Assembly: GCA_964557545.1 (NCBI GenBank)
Contig: CAZLAK010000001.1
Coordinates: 54,170-118,169, forward strand
DNA length: 64,000 bases
Direction: 5' to 3'
From: CAZLAK01 sp964557545
GTDB lineage: Bacteria > Bacillota > Desulfotomaculia > Desulfotomaculales > Pelotomaculaceae
Shown here: one piece after another, positions 8,577 through 16,331 of the stretch
How the letters are laid out: each line of letters begins with the position of its first letter
Position numbering within the stretch: the stretch's first letter is position 1
Translations under genes and position numbers: made by a program
The notes under the pieces: generated by a model
Database searches by the model: none
The model's input: the letters and a program-made list of their open reading frames with translations, nothing else
What the model was told of the DNA's origin: nothing

Positions 8577-9635
8577 ATGAAACCCCGGATGTGCCTGTTC
8601 TCTTTTTTTATGATCCTTTTTTTGATTAGTGGTTGCAGTAAAAGGGTAGTTGATATGGAACAGGTGAGCCCGGATGAAAAGATAGTTATTAAGTTCAGTC
8701 ATGTAGTGGCCGAAAGCACCCCTAAGGGATTGGCGGCACAACGTTTTGCTTCTCTTGTAAAGGAAAGGACTGGTGGCAGGGTAGAGGTACAGGTATTTGC
8801 TAACTCTACCCTCTATAAAGACGGGGAAGAGATACAGGCGCTGCAGTCTGGTGCTGTTCAGATGATTGCCCCAGCTACATCAAAATTGTCTTCCATATCT
8901 CCTCAGTGGCAAGTTTTAGATCTCCCCTATGCCTTTTTAGATGTGCAGGCGGTTCACAGGGCAATTGAAGGAGAGTTGGGGAGGAAACTTTTTGATAGTT
9001 TAAAGCAGAACAATATGATTGGCCTTGCTTTTTGGGATAGTGGGTTCAAGCAGATGACCAATTCAAAACACCCTTTAGTAAAGCCGGCAGACTTTGAGGG
9101 ATTGTCTTTTAGGGTGATGATCAACAGCAATGTTTTAAAAAGGCAGTTTGAGAGGCTGCATGCCAAGCCTGTAGAAGTAACTTTTGACGACCTGTACCGT
9201 CACTTGGAGGCAGGCTTGATTGACGGCCAGGAAAATACCATAACCAATATTTACTCGAGAAATCTTTTCAAGGTCCAGAAATATCTGACTCTATCTGACC
9301 ACGGTTATATGGGTTACGCGGTAATTGCCAATGCCCGTTTTTGGGAGAGCCTGCCGCCGGATATAGAAAATGTGCTTGAGGAAACCCTTGAAGAAGTTAC
9401 TGTTTGGGAACAACAGCAGGCATTAAAAATGGCGGAAGAAGATCTTCAAAAATTGAAGTTTACGTGTGGAATGAACGTAGTTGAGCTAACAGAGGATGAA
9501 AAGAAAGAGTGGCAGAGAGTGCTCAGGCCGCTTTACAATGAGTTCAGGCAGGTTTTGGGTGATGAGCTGATAGATTTGGTTTTAGAGCTAAACCCTGCTT
9601 TAAAAGCTTCTGAAGTTCAGAACTTTGAGTATTAA
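8577..9635 (+). CDS. dctP: TRAP-type C4-dicarboxylate solute-binding lipoprotein (DctP family), orphan
   Basis: A 352-residue extracytoplasmic binding protein. The first 20 residues form a lipoprotein signal with lipobox LISGC, so the mature protein is anchored through Cys20. The body is the DctP fold: IKFSHVVAESTPKGLAAQRF, GAVQMIAPATSKL, and the carboxylate-binding Arg region GLSFRVM. A good ribosome site (GAAGAGGGG) precedes the ATG. No DctQ or DctM permease gene follows; lexA on the opposite strand comes next. With a DctS-like kinase immediately upstream, it could act as a co-sensor like B. subtilis DctB rather than as a transporter component. That role is inference. Confidence 0.9.
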   Translation: MKPRMCLFSFFMILFLISGCSKRVVDMEQVSPDEKIVIKFSHVVAESTPKGLAAQRFASLVKERTGGRVEVQVFANSTLYKDGEEIQALQSGAVQMIAPATSKLSSISPQWQVLDLPYAFLDVQAVHRAIEGELGRKLFDSLKQNNMIGLAFWDSGFKQMTNSKHPLVKPADFEGLSFRVMINSNVLKRQFERLHAKPVEVTFDDLYRHLEAGLIDGQENTITNIYSRNLFKVQKYLTLSDHGYMGYAVIANARFWESLPPDIENVLEETLEEVTVWEQQQALKMAEEDLQKLKFTCGMNVVELTEDEKKEWQRVLRPLYNEFRQVLGDELIDLVLELNPALKASEVQNFEY

Positions 9636-9701
9636 TTGAGTTTAGAAAAAACTTGTATAAAAAACTCAGTATACTCAGGTTGTAAATATTTCTCCTTAAA
9701 A

Positions 9702-10313
9702 TTAGCGTATTTTACGGATTAAACCTATTACTTTGCCTAATATTTTAGCATTTCTTGTTATTACTGGCTTATGCTTGCTGTTTTCGGGTTGAAGACGGAT
9801 GTAACCGTTTTCTTTAAAAAGCCTCTTTACTGTTGCTTCTTCGTCTAAAAGAGCTACAATAATATCTCCGCTATTAGCATCTTCTTGACGTCTAACAATA
9901 ACAAGATCGCCTTCAAAAATACCGGCCTCGATCATGCTATCCCCTTTGACTGTTAACATGAAGAACTCCCCTGCTCCCGTAAAGTGTACAGGCAGAGGAA
10001 AGTAATCATCCCAGTTTTCTGTTGCTAGTGAAGGGGTTCCGGCAGGAACCCTGCCCAAAATAGGTACATTTATAATTTCCGGTTTAGATGCGGGATAGCA
10101 GTCAATAACCTCAATAGCTCTGGGCTTAGTAGGATCTCTCCTAAGATACCCTTTTTCTTCAAGTTTTTTTAAGTAACTATGGACGGTGGAACTAGAACTA
10201 AAGCCTACAGCTTGACCAATTTCCCTGACGGAAGGGGGGTAGCCTTTTTGATTAATGCTTCTTTTTATTACTTCTAGTATTGCTGCTTGTTTTGGGGTTA
10301 GCTCTAATGACAT
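9702..10313 (-). CDS. lexA: LexA repressor
   Basis: A 203-residue SOS repressor. N-terminal winged helix (SVREIGQAVGFSSSSTVHSYL), autocleavage site Ala-Gly in GRVPAGTP, catalytic Ser in GDSMIEAGI and catalytic Lys in EATVKRLF. On RecA activation it cleaves itself and releases DNA-damage genes. It is transcribed divergently from the sigma-54 activator gene, with 229 bases between them; I looked for a Gram-positive SOS box (GAAC-N4-GTTC) there and did not find a convincing one. It is convergent with dctP. Confidence 0.96.
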   Translation of the reverse strand: MSLELTPKQAAILEVIKRSINQKGYPPSVREIGQAVGFSSSSTVHSYLKKLEEKGYLRRDPTKPRAIEVIDCYPASKPEIINVPILGRVPAGTPSLATENWDDYFPLPVHFTGAGEFFMLTVKGDSMIEAGIFEGDLVIVRRQEDANSGDIIVALLDEEATVKRLFKENGYIRLQPENSKHKPVITRNAKILGKVIGLIRKIR

Positions 10314-10542
10314 TTTGCAACCATCACCTTTTTTCGGATTATATCACAAATCAATTTTAAGTAAAACACCTGTTCGGGTAAACTTTATAAAAATTAATTA
10401 AAAAATTTTTTTAATATTTAGAAGGATCTTAAAACCTGGTGTCGAACTTAAGCAATAAGAATTATAATCAAATTATTGTTAAGCTTTAATTATTTAATTA
10501 ATTTAATTTGCCTTGACTGCGCAGTAAGGAAGGAGGGGACGA

Positions 10543-12234
10543 ATGCAAAAATTAAAGGTTGCCATTGTGGGAGCAGGCCGGGAAGGACTTGCCTTATATA
10601 AAGGTTTGAGAAATTTAAAAAATATTGAAATAAAGGTCCTGGCCGGCGTAGATGAAATGGCACCTGAAATTGAAGAAGCCCGCAGGGAGGGGACCTACGT
10701 TTTAGAAGGTGTCAAGGGAATTGAGGAATTTGCTGACGTAGATGTAATTATAGATACTTTTGGTTTAAAAGATTGGTGCTTGAGAAATGGAAGTATATCT
10801 GTTCTTAACTCAAAAGCGGTAAACTTGTTATTAAATGTTTTGAAAGAAAGGGACGAACTGCTCAGTTATAAAAAGACTCAAGGTGAGATGTCTGCCATAT
10901 TAGGTTCTTTGCAAGAAGCTATTGAAGTTGCTGATGTAAGCGGGACAATTAAATACGTCAACCCCGCTTTTACCAGGCTTACTGGTATACCAGAAAAAGA
11001 AAGAATAGGTAAGAATATATTTGATATATCACCAGATGGTGCTTTAGCTGCTGTTTTAAGAACTGGTAAACCAATATACGGCCAGAGGACCAAAGTAGGG
11101 GGTTGTGATGCCGAAGTAGTTTCAAATTCTGCTCCGATAATTATAGATGGCAAAATGGAAGGCGGAGTAGTAGTATTTCAGCACTTAACAGATATGATGA
11201 ACCTCATGGAGGAGTTAAAAAAGAGTTCGACAATAATAGAGAATTTGACGGATAAGCTGGGCCAAGTCACTACTAGCAAGTACACATTTGATGACATTGT
11301 TGGCAACAGTTCGGAGTTAAGAAAATGTATCAGTCTTGCAGAAAAAGCGGCACGGAGTAATTCTACAGTTTTGCTTTTAGGCGAGAGTGGTACCGGCAAA
11401 GAGCTCTTTGCCCATGCTATTCATGCTTCATCATCTCGTCGCGAAAACCCGTTTATTAAAGTAAATTGCGCAGCAATCCCCGAAACGTTATTAGAAAGTG
11501 AATTTTTTGGTTATGCTAAAGGTGCCTTTACTGGTGCAGTAAAATCAAAAATAGGAAAATTTGAGTTAGCTCACGGCGGGACAATTTTTCTTGACGAAAT
11601 AGGCGACATGAATTTACTGCTGCAAGCAAAACTCTTAAGGGTTTTACAAGAAATGGAATTTGAGAGGGTTGGAGGCAACCAGACTATAAAAGTTGATGTT
11701 AGGGTGATTGCTGCTACGAACCGTAATTTAAGAGAGTTAATAAGGCAGGGAAAATTTAGGGAGGATTTGTATTACAGGCTTAATGTTGTAGAAATAACCA
11801 TACCTCCGTTGCGTGTGCGCAAAGAGGATCTGCCCGCTCTAGTAAATAATCTTATTCATAAGTTAAATAGAAAATTAGGTAAAAGAGTCAAGGGAATTTC
11901 CAAAGATGCTGAAGAGGTGCTTTTCAGTTACGATTGGCCTGGGAACGTACGGGAGCTAGAAAATGTTATTGAGCGTGTTATGGTTACAGCAGATGAAGAA
12001 TTTCTTTCCAAGAAAAACTTTATTCCACATATCAACCAGTTCAGGATACACCCTGAGAGGGATATAGATATTATGCCCCTTGACCAGATGGAAGACATGT
12101 TAATTCGTAAAGCAATAGCAAAATATGGTAATACTGTTGAAGGCAAGCGCCGTGCGGCCCAGGCTTTAAATATATCGCTGGCTACCCTTTACAATAAATT
12201 AAAAAAAGTTAAGCCAGTTGCTTATAAAAATTAG
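10543..12234 (+). CDS. Sigma-54-dependent transcriptional activator with PAS domain (MmcA-like)
   Basis: A 563-residue enhancer-binding protein. An N-terminal Rossmann-like segment (VAIVGAGREGLALYKGL) is followed by a PAS domain (about 115-220), a sigma-54 AAA+ domain with Walker A GESGTGKE, the sigma-54 contact loop GAFTGA and Walker B GGTIFLDEIGD, and a Fis-type helix-turn-helix near the C terminus (RRAAQALNISLATLYNKL). It sits immediately upstream of the propionate-pathway genes, as mmcA does in Pelotomaculum thermopropionicum, and a matching -24/-12 promoter lies after its terminator. The N-terminal nucleotide-binding-like region could report redox state; this is inference. GGAAGGAGGGG ribosome site. 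Confidence 0.92.
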   Translation: MQKLKVAIVGAGREGLALYKGLRNLKNIEIKVLAGVDEMAPEIEEARREGTYVLEGVKGIEEFADVDVIIDTFGLKDWCLRNGSISVLNSKAVNLLLNVLKERDELLSYKKTQGEMSAILGSLQEAIEVADVSGTIKYVNPAFTRLTGIPEKERIGKNIFDISPDGALAAVLRTGKPIYGQRTKVGGCDAEVVSNSAPIIIDGKMEGGVVVFQHLTDMMNLMEELKKSSTIIENLTDKLGQVTTSKYTFDDIVGNSSELRKCISLAEKAARSNSTVLLLGESGTGKELFAHAIHASSSRRENPFIKVNCAAIPETLLESEFFGYAKGAFTGAVKSKIGKFELAHGGTIFLDEIGDMNLLLQAKLLRVLQEMEFERVGGNQTIKVDVRVIAATNRNLRELIRQGKFREDLYYRLNVVEITIPPLRVRKEDLPALVNNLIHKLNRKLGKRVKGISKDAEEVLFSYDWPGNVRELENVIERVMVTADEEFLSKKNFIPHINQFRIHPERDIDIMPLDQMEDMLIRKAIAKYGNTVEGKRRAAQALNISLATLYNKLKKVKPVAYKN

Positions 12235-12347
12235 AAACGTTTTAAAATTAAGAAATGTCTTTATTTCAAGGGGTTAGTACACCTTCCTTCTATAAGTTAG
12301 AATGTTGTCACTCAAAAAAGAATTTTCTATAAGCTTTTGCTTGCGTT

Positions 12348-12378
12348 AAAGGGCCGGTTAAAAGCGCCCTTTTTTCTT
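12348..12378 (+). terminator. Terminator after the sigma-54 activator gene
   Basis: Stem AAAGGGC / GCCCTTT with an 11-base loop, running directly into TTTCTTTT. It separates the activator transcript from the fumarase promoter. Confidence 0.8.
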
Positions 12379-12443
12379 TTAAATAGCCCTTTTTTAAGTG
12401 TTTTATGGGTGTATAAAAGTATATTTGAGCAAGATTTTACCTA

Positions 12444-12459
12444 TGGTACGAATCTTGCT
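12444..12459 (+). promoter_or_regulatory. Sigma-54 promoter of the methylmalonyl-CoA pathway cluster
   Basis: TGGTACG-AATC-TTGCT, against the consensus TGGCACG-N4-TTGCW: only one base differs, and the GG and GC dinucleotides are exactly ten bases apart. Transcription would start near 12470. The gene just upstream encodes the matching class of activator. Two copies of TTCTATAAG at 12288 and 12325, 37 bases apart, lie upstream in a position suitable for activator binding, but this is only a suggestion. Confidence 0.8.
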
Positions 12460-12509
12460 TTTTATAAGGGTTGGTAAAGAGCAAACATATAGCAAAGGGG
12501 GGAATTAAA

Positions 12510-13352
12510 ATTAAAACTATCAACACTGCCACCATTATAGAAGAGGTGGCCAGGCTTTGTCAGGAAGCTAACTTTAATTTAGGCCGGGACGTTATGGAAG
12601 CATTTGAAAAAGCTTATGAGGAGGAAGTATCTCTTACTGGCAAAGGTATACTTCAGGATTTAATTGAAAATGCAAAAATAGCCGAAGAAGAAAAAATCCC
12701 AATGTGTCAAGATACCGGCTTTGCTGTAGTTTTTTTAGAGCTGGGGCAGGATGTAAGGATTGAGGGCGGTGACTTATATGAAGCAATAAACGAAGGCGTA
12801 AGAAAAGGATATACCGAAGGCTATTTGAGGAAGTCCATTGTTGGTCACCCCTTGGAGCGCAAAAACACTGGTGATAATACCCCGGCAGTTATTCACACAA
12901 AAATTGTTCCGGGCGAAAACTTGAGAATAGTTTTGGCTCCAAAAGGCGGCGGCAGTGAAAACATGAGTGCCTTAAAAATGCTAAGGCCGGCAGACGGAGT
13001 AGAGGGTGTTAAGAAGTTTGTTATCGAAACTGTTAAAAATGCAGGACCGAATCCTTGCCCGCCGATCGTAGTAGGTGTAGGCATAGGGGGTACTTTTGAA
13101 AAGTGCGCTATGCTGGCCAAAGAAGCGTTGTTGCGGGAGTTGGGCGAAAAGAGTAAGTACCCCGATATAGCTAAATTAGAGGAAGAGCTGTTGGAAGAAA
13201 TTAATAAGTTAGGTATCGGCCCTCAGGGTTTAGGCGGGAAAACCACAGCTTTAGCTGTGCATGTAGAGATTTACGGTGCTCACATAGCAAGTTTGCCGGT
13301 TGCCGTCAATATAAACTGCCATGCAGCAAGGCATAAAGAAGTAGTACTCTAA
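12510..13352 (+). CDS. Fumarate hydratase class I, alpha subunit; probable AUU start
   Basis: Iron-sulfur fumarase alpha chain, 280 residues: hydrates fumarate to malate in the pathway. Cluster and active-site motifs are seen at MCQDTGFAVVF, GGGSENMSALKML, GTFEKCAMLAKEALL and NCHAARHKE. No ATG, GTG or sensible TTG fits: the in-frame TTG at 12471 is at the predicted transcription start. A strong GGGGGG ribosome site at 12497-12502 is seven bases before ATT 12510, which gives the N terminus expected of the family (K-T-I-N-T). I therefore call AUU, a rare start codon. The beta subunit follows after 20 bases. Confidence 0.9.
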   Translation: MKTINTATIIEEVARLCQEANFNLGRDVMEAFEKAYEEEVSLTGKGILQDLIENAKIAEEEKIPMCQDTGFAVVFLELGQDVRIEGGDLYEAINEGVRKGYTEGYLRKSIVGHPLERKNTGDNTPAVIHTKIVPGENLRIVLAPKGGGSENMSALKMLRPADGVEGVKKFVIETVKNAGPNPCPPIVVGVGIGGTFEKCAMLAKEALLRELGEKSKYPDIAKLEEELLEEINKLGIGPQGLGGKTTALAVHVEIYGAHIASLPVAVNINCHAARHKEVVL

Positions 13353-13372
13353 ACAAGGGGGGGGTGAAACGA

Positions 13373-13927
13373 TTGACAGAAATTAAGCTGACAACCCCGC
13401 TGACGGATGAAGTGGTTGAGAATTTAAGGATAGGCCAGCGGGTGCTGATAAGCGGGAAAATATATACAGGCCGTGACGCGGCCCACAAAAGGCTGGTAGA
13501 ATTACTGGAACAAGGAAAAGAATTGCCGTTTGATCCCAAGGGACAAGTCATTTACTATGTTGGTCCAACGCCAGCAAAGCCTGGTAAAGTTATTGGTGCT
13601 TGCGGTCCTACCACCAGTTACCGGATGGATCCTTATGCACCCAAACTTTATGCAGCGGGCATTAAGGCCACGATTGGAAAAGGCCGCCGTTCCCCCGAAG
13701 TAATTAAGGCCATGAAGCAATATAAGGGGGTATACTTAGCAGCTATTGGCGGGGCTGGGGCTTTAATATCAAAGTGCATTAAAGAGGTCCGTGTAATTGC
13801 TTACCCGGAGCTGGGTCCAGAAGCCGTGCATGAATTTATTGTAGAAAACCTGCCAGTTGTAGTGGTAAACGATACGCTTGGCGGCGACCTTTACGATGAA
13901 GGGATAAAAATTTACTCCGCAAAGTAG
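13373..13927 (+). CDS. Fumarate hydratase class I, beta subunit
   Basis: A 184-residue beta (C-terminal) chain of the two-subunit class I fumarase, with the swivelling-domain motifs ISGKIYTGRDAAHKRL and GPTTSYRMDPYAPKL. Together with the alpha chain it interconverts fumarate and malate. Start TTG 13373 is placed after AAGGGGGGGG; an in-frame GTG at 13364 lies inside that ribosome site. A hairpin about 100 bases after the stop may end or attenuate the transcript before sucC. Confidence 0.94.
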   Translation: MTEIKLTTPLTDEVVENLRIGQRVLISGKIYTGRDAAHKRLVELLEQGKELPFDPKGQVIYYVGPTPAKPGKVIGACGPTTSYRMDPYAPKLYAAGIKATIGKGRRSPEVIKAMKQYKGVYLAAIGGAGALISKCIKEVRVIAYPELGPEAVHEFIVENLPVVVVNDTLGGDLYDEGIKIYSAK

Positions 13928-14026
13928 AGAAAAACTTTCGGGAGATAGTAAATGACAGGGAAAGGTAAGCTTTTCCTTAAAAGGCGTTTTCATACAAAAG
14001 TTTATTGTTTATTGTTATTATTAGTT

Positions 14027-14065
14027 GCCCGACCAGGTTAACAGGTTGGGCTAGGCCTTTTTGGT
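14027..14065 (+). terminator. Possible terminator or attenuator between fumarase and succinyl-CoA synthetase genes
   Basis: Eight-base-pair stem GCCCGACC / GGTTGGGC (one G-U pair), 9-base loop, followed by TAGGCCTTTTTGG. The T-run is five long and offset by six bases, so termination may be partial. It lies in a 323-base gap that also holds a candidate small ORF. Confidence 0.5.
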
Positions 14066-14125
14066 CATATTTCAGATTGATTAAACACTAGATAAACATG
14101 GACTTTTAAGGAAAGGAGGTAAGAA

Positions 14126-14227
14126 CTGGCTCAGTTAGCTTTAAAAAAGGCTGGGGTAATGTTTTATTCTACCGAAATGCTAAGCCTTATTGGTTATTTT
14201 GAAATGTGTAAGCTTTTTGCGTATTAA
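14126..14227 (+). CDS. Candidate 33-residue small ORF with CTG start
   Basis: A textbook ribosome site AAAGGAGGT (14112-14120) is five bases before CTG 14126. The frame stays open for 33 codons (first residues, reading CTG as Met: MAQLALKKAGVMFYS) and stops with TAA at 14225, 23 bases before sucC. The predicted peptide is largely hydrophobic and aromatic. No ATG, GTG or TTG is available at the right spacing. It may be a translated leader peptide coupled to sucC, or a conserved small protein; it matches nothing I recognise. The strength of the ribosome site is the main argument for it. Confidence 0.4.
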   Translation: MAQLALKKAGVMFYSTEMLSLIGYFEMCKLFAY

Positions 14228-14250
14228 CACCAGAGGGGAGAGATTAACCA

Positions 14251-15372
14251 GTGAAAATGTTCGAGTATATGGGTAAGGAACTATTTGCCAAGTACGGCCT
14301 TCCTGTGCCGAAGGGCAGAATGGTTACCAACCCGGACGAGGCGGCTCAAGTAGCAGCTGAAATTGGCGGGCCAGTAGTAATTAAGTCCCAGGTTTTGACC
14401 GGTAAGCGCGGTAAAGCCGGTGGAATTAAGTTTGCCGACGATCCAGAAGGTGCAAGGGCTGCAGCAAAAGAAGTTTTTGCTATGACCATTCAAGGGCTCC
14501 CTGTTCAGTATGTACTAGTAGAGGAAAAATTAAAAATCGATAAAGAGCTCTACATGTCTATTACTGTTGATGGAGCGGCCAAAATGCCCGTTCTCATTGC
14601 TTCTGCTTACGGCGGAATGGATATCGAAGAGCAGCCTGAAGAGTACATCATTAAGAAGCATATTGACCCCGAATTGGGCATGCAGCCGTTCATTGCCCAG
14701 GACATCGTAAGAAGGATGGGTATTCCGGTTAAAGGGCCGCACGGCAAAGAGCTAATCAAAATCATTCAAACTTTATATAAAATCTTCACCGAGAAAGATG
14801 CTGAACTCGTAGAGATCAACCCGCTGGTACTAAGCGACGATAAGGTAATTGCTGCTGACTCTAAAGTTACCATTGATGACGACGCTCTCTTCCGTCAAAA
14901 AGATTTGCCCTATGTCGAGGAGCGTTCTGAAATTGAAAAGGCAGCTCACGATCTAGGCCTTTCCTTTGTGGATCTCGACGGGGATATTGCCATTATGGCT
15001 AATGGCGCCGGTATTACCATGACTACCTTAGATACTATTCAATACCTCGGTGGGTCGGCTGCTAACTTCCTCGACTGTGGCGGTGGTACTGGCAGGGAGG
15101 CTACTGCCAAGGCTTTGGAACTCTTAATTAAGAGAAATCCGAAGGTTATTTTCATTAACATTTTCGGCGGTATTACCCGCTGCGACGACGTAGCTAATGC
15201 TGTTGCCGATGTCTACAAGGAGAAGGGCATCCCGGTTCCGGTAGTAATCCGCCTGGTTGGTACCAACCAGGATATCGGGCGCGCCATCCTCAAGGAAATT
15301 GGCATAGAAGCTTACGATTTCATGTTGGATGCTGCAAAGAAGGCAGTAGAAATTGCCAAGGGCCAGGCGTAG
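14251..15372 (+). CDS. sucC: Succinyl-CoA synthetase, beta subunit (ADP-forming type)
   Basis: A 373-residue chain with an N-terminal ATP-grasp domain (KAGGIKFADDPEGARAAAKE, VEINPLVLSDD) and a C-terminal CoA-ligase domain with the GGGTGREATAKAL and NIFGGITRCDDVANA motifs. In propionate oxidation it works with SucD to turn succinyl-CoA into succinate while making ATP, the only substrate-level phosphorylation in this part of the pathway. Starts at GTG 14251 after AGAGGGGAGAG, with an in-frame ATG two codons on. sucD follows after 64 bases. Confidence 0.96.
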   Translation: MKMFEYMGKELFAKYGLPVPKGRMVTNPDEAAQVAAEIGGPVVIKSQVLTGKRGKAGGIKFADDPEGARAAAKEVFAMTIQGLPVQYVLVEEKLKIDKELYMSITVDGAAKMPVLIASAYGGMDIEEQPEEYIIKKHIDPELGMQPFIAQDIVRRMGIPVKGPHGKELIKIIQTLYKIFTEKDAELVEINPLVLSDDKVIAADSKVTIDDDALFRQKDLPYVEERSEIEKAAHDLGLSFVDLDGDIAIMANGAGITMTTLDTIQYLGGSAANFLDCGGGTGREATAKALELLIKRNPKVIFINIFGGITRCDDVANAVADVYKEKGIPVPVVIRLVGTNQDIGRAILKEIGIEAYDFMLDAAKKAVEIAKGQA

Positions 15373-15436
15373 GTAATTCTTGGCTAGATTGGCGGATGAG
15401 CGCGTAAGAAGTTTTTGACAAGGAGGAGTAGTTAAA

Positions 15437-16309
15437 TTGGCTATTATTATTGATGAAAATACCAAAGTATTAGTGCAGGGTATAACTGGCAACCAGGGCG
15501 TTTTCCACACCAAACAAATGCTAGCTTACGGTACAAATATTGTTGCTGGTGTGACCCCTGGCAAGGGCGGGGCAGTAGTTGAAGGTATTCCTGTATATAA
15601 TACTGTGCGAGAAGCTTGCGAGAACCACCAGATTGATGCGTCGGTTCTATTTATCCCCGCTCCGTTTACGAAGGATGCTGCATTTGAAGCTATTGAAGCC
15701 GGCGTTAAGGTTGTAGTAATTGTTACTGAAGGAGTTCCTGTACAAGATGAAATTAAAATTGTAGCCTACGCTAAGCGCAATGGAACAATTGTACTCGGTC
15801 CCAATACCTTTGGCATTGTTTCTTCGGGTAAGTGCAAGATAGGTATTCCGCCCAACCAGTACTTTGTAGAAGGGCCGGTAGGCGTGGTTTCCCGTTCTGG
15901 AACCCTTACTTACGAAACAGTTGGAAATCTTACCGCTAACGGTATCGGGCAGACTACGGTGGTAGGTATGGGCGGTGACAGAGTTGTGGGTCTTACCTTT
16001 ATCGATGTCCTTAAGATGTTTGAAAAAGACCCGCAGACCAAAGCTGTTGTTCTGCTCGGCGAAATTGGCGGCAACGCCGAGGAAACCGCTTCTGAGTACA
16101 TTAAGGAAATGACCAAGCCTGTGGTGGCATTTATTGCTGGCAAGAGCGCGCCGCCGGGCAAGCGTATGGGGCATGCCGGTGCCATCATTGAGAGGGGTAA
16201 AGGTACCTACCAGGGCAAGGTAAAAGCTTTAACAGAAGCTGGAGCAAAAGTTGCTACACTGCCGTTTGAAATCCCGGCGCTTATTAAAGAGGCACTCGGA
16301 ATGAAATAA
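15437..16309 (+). CDS. sucD: Succinyl-CoA synthetase, alpha subunit
   Basis: A 290-residue CoA-binding and phospho-histidine chain. The CoA-binding Rossmann part has the GITGNQGVFHTKQM motif, and the phosphorylated His lies in GKRMGHAGAIIERGKGT near residue 247. Start TTG 15437 follows AAGGAGGAG. It forms the heteromer with SucC. The methylmalonyl-CoA mutase gene follows after 22 bases, so product and substrate enzymes are adjacent. Confidence 0.97.
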   Translation: MAIIIDENTKVLVQGITGNQGVFHTKQMLAYGTNIVAGVTPGKGGAVVEGIPVYNTVREACENHQIDASVLFIPAPFTKDAAFEAIEAGVKVVVIVTEGVPVQDEIKIVAYAKRNGTIVLGPNTFGIVSSGKCKIGIPPNQYFVEGPVGVVSRSGTLTYETVGNLTANGIGQTTVVGMGGDRVVGLTFIDVLKMFEKDPQTKAVVLLGEIGGNAEETASEYIKEMTKPVVAFIAGKSAPPGKRMGHAGAIIERGKGTYQGKVKALTEAGAKVATLPFEIPALIKEALGMK

Positions 16310-16331
16310 GTGTGAGGAAGGAGGAGCTCTC

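Noticed and set aside
10314..10542. SOS box in the lexA upstream region
   Set aside because: No GAAC-N4-GTTC-type palindrome found; only isolated half-sites.
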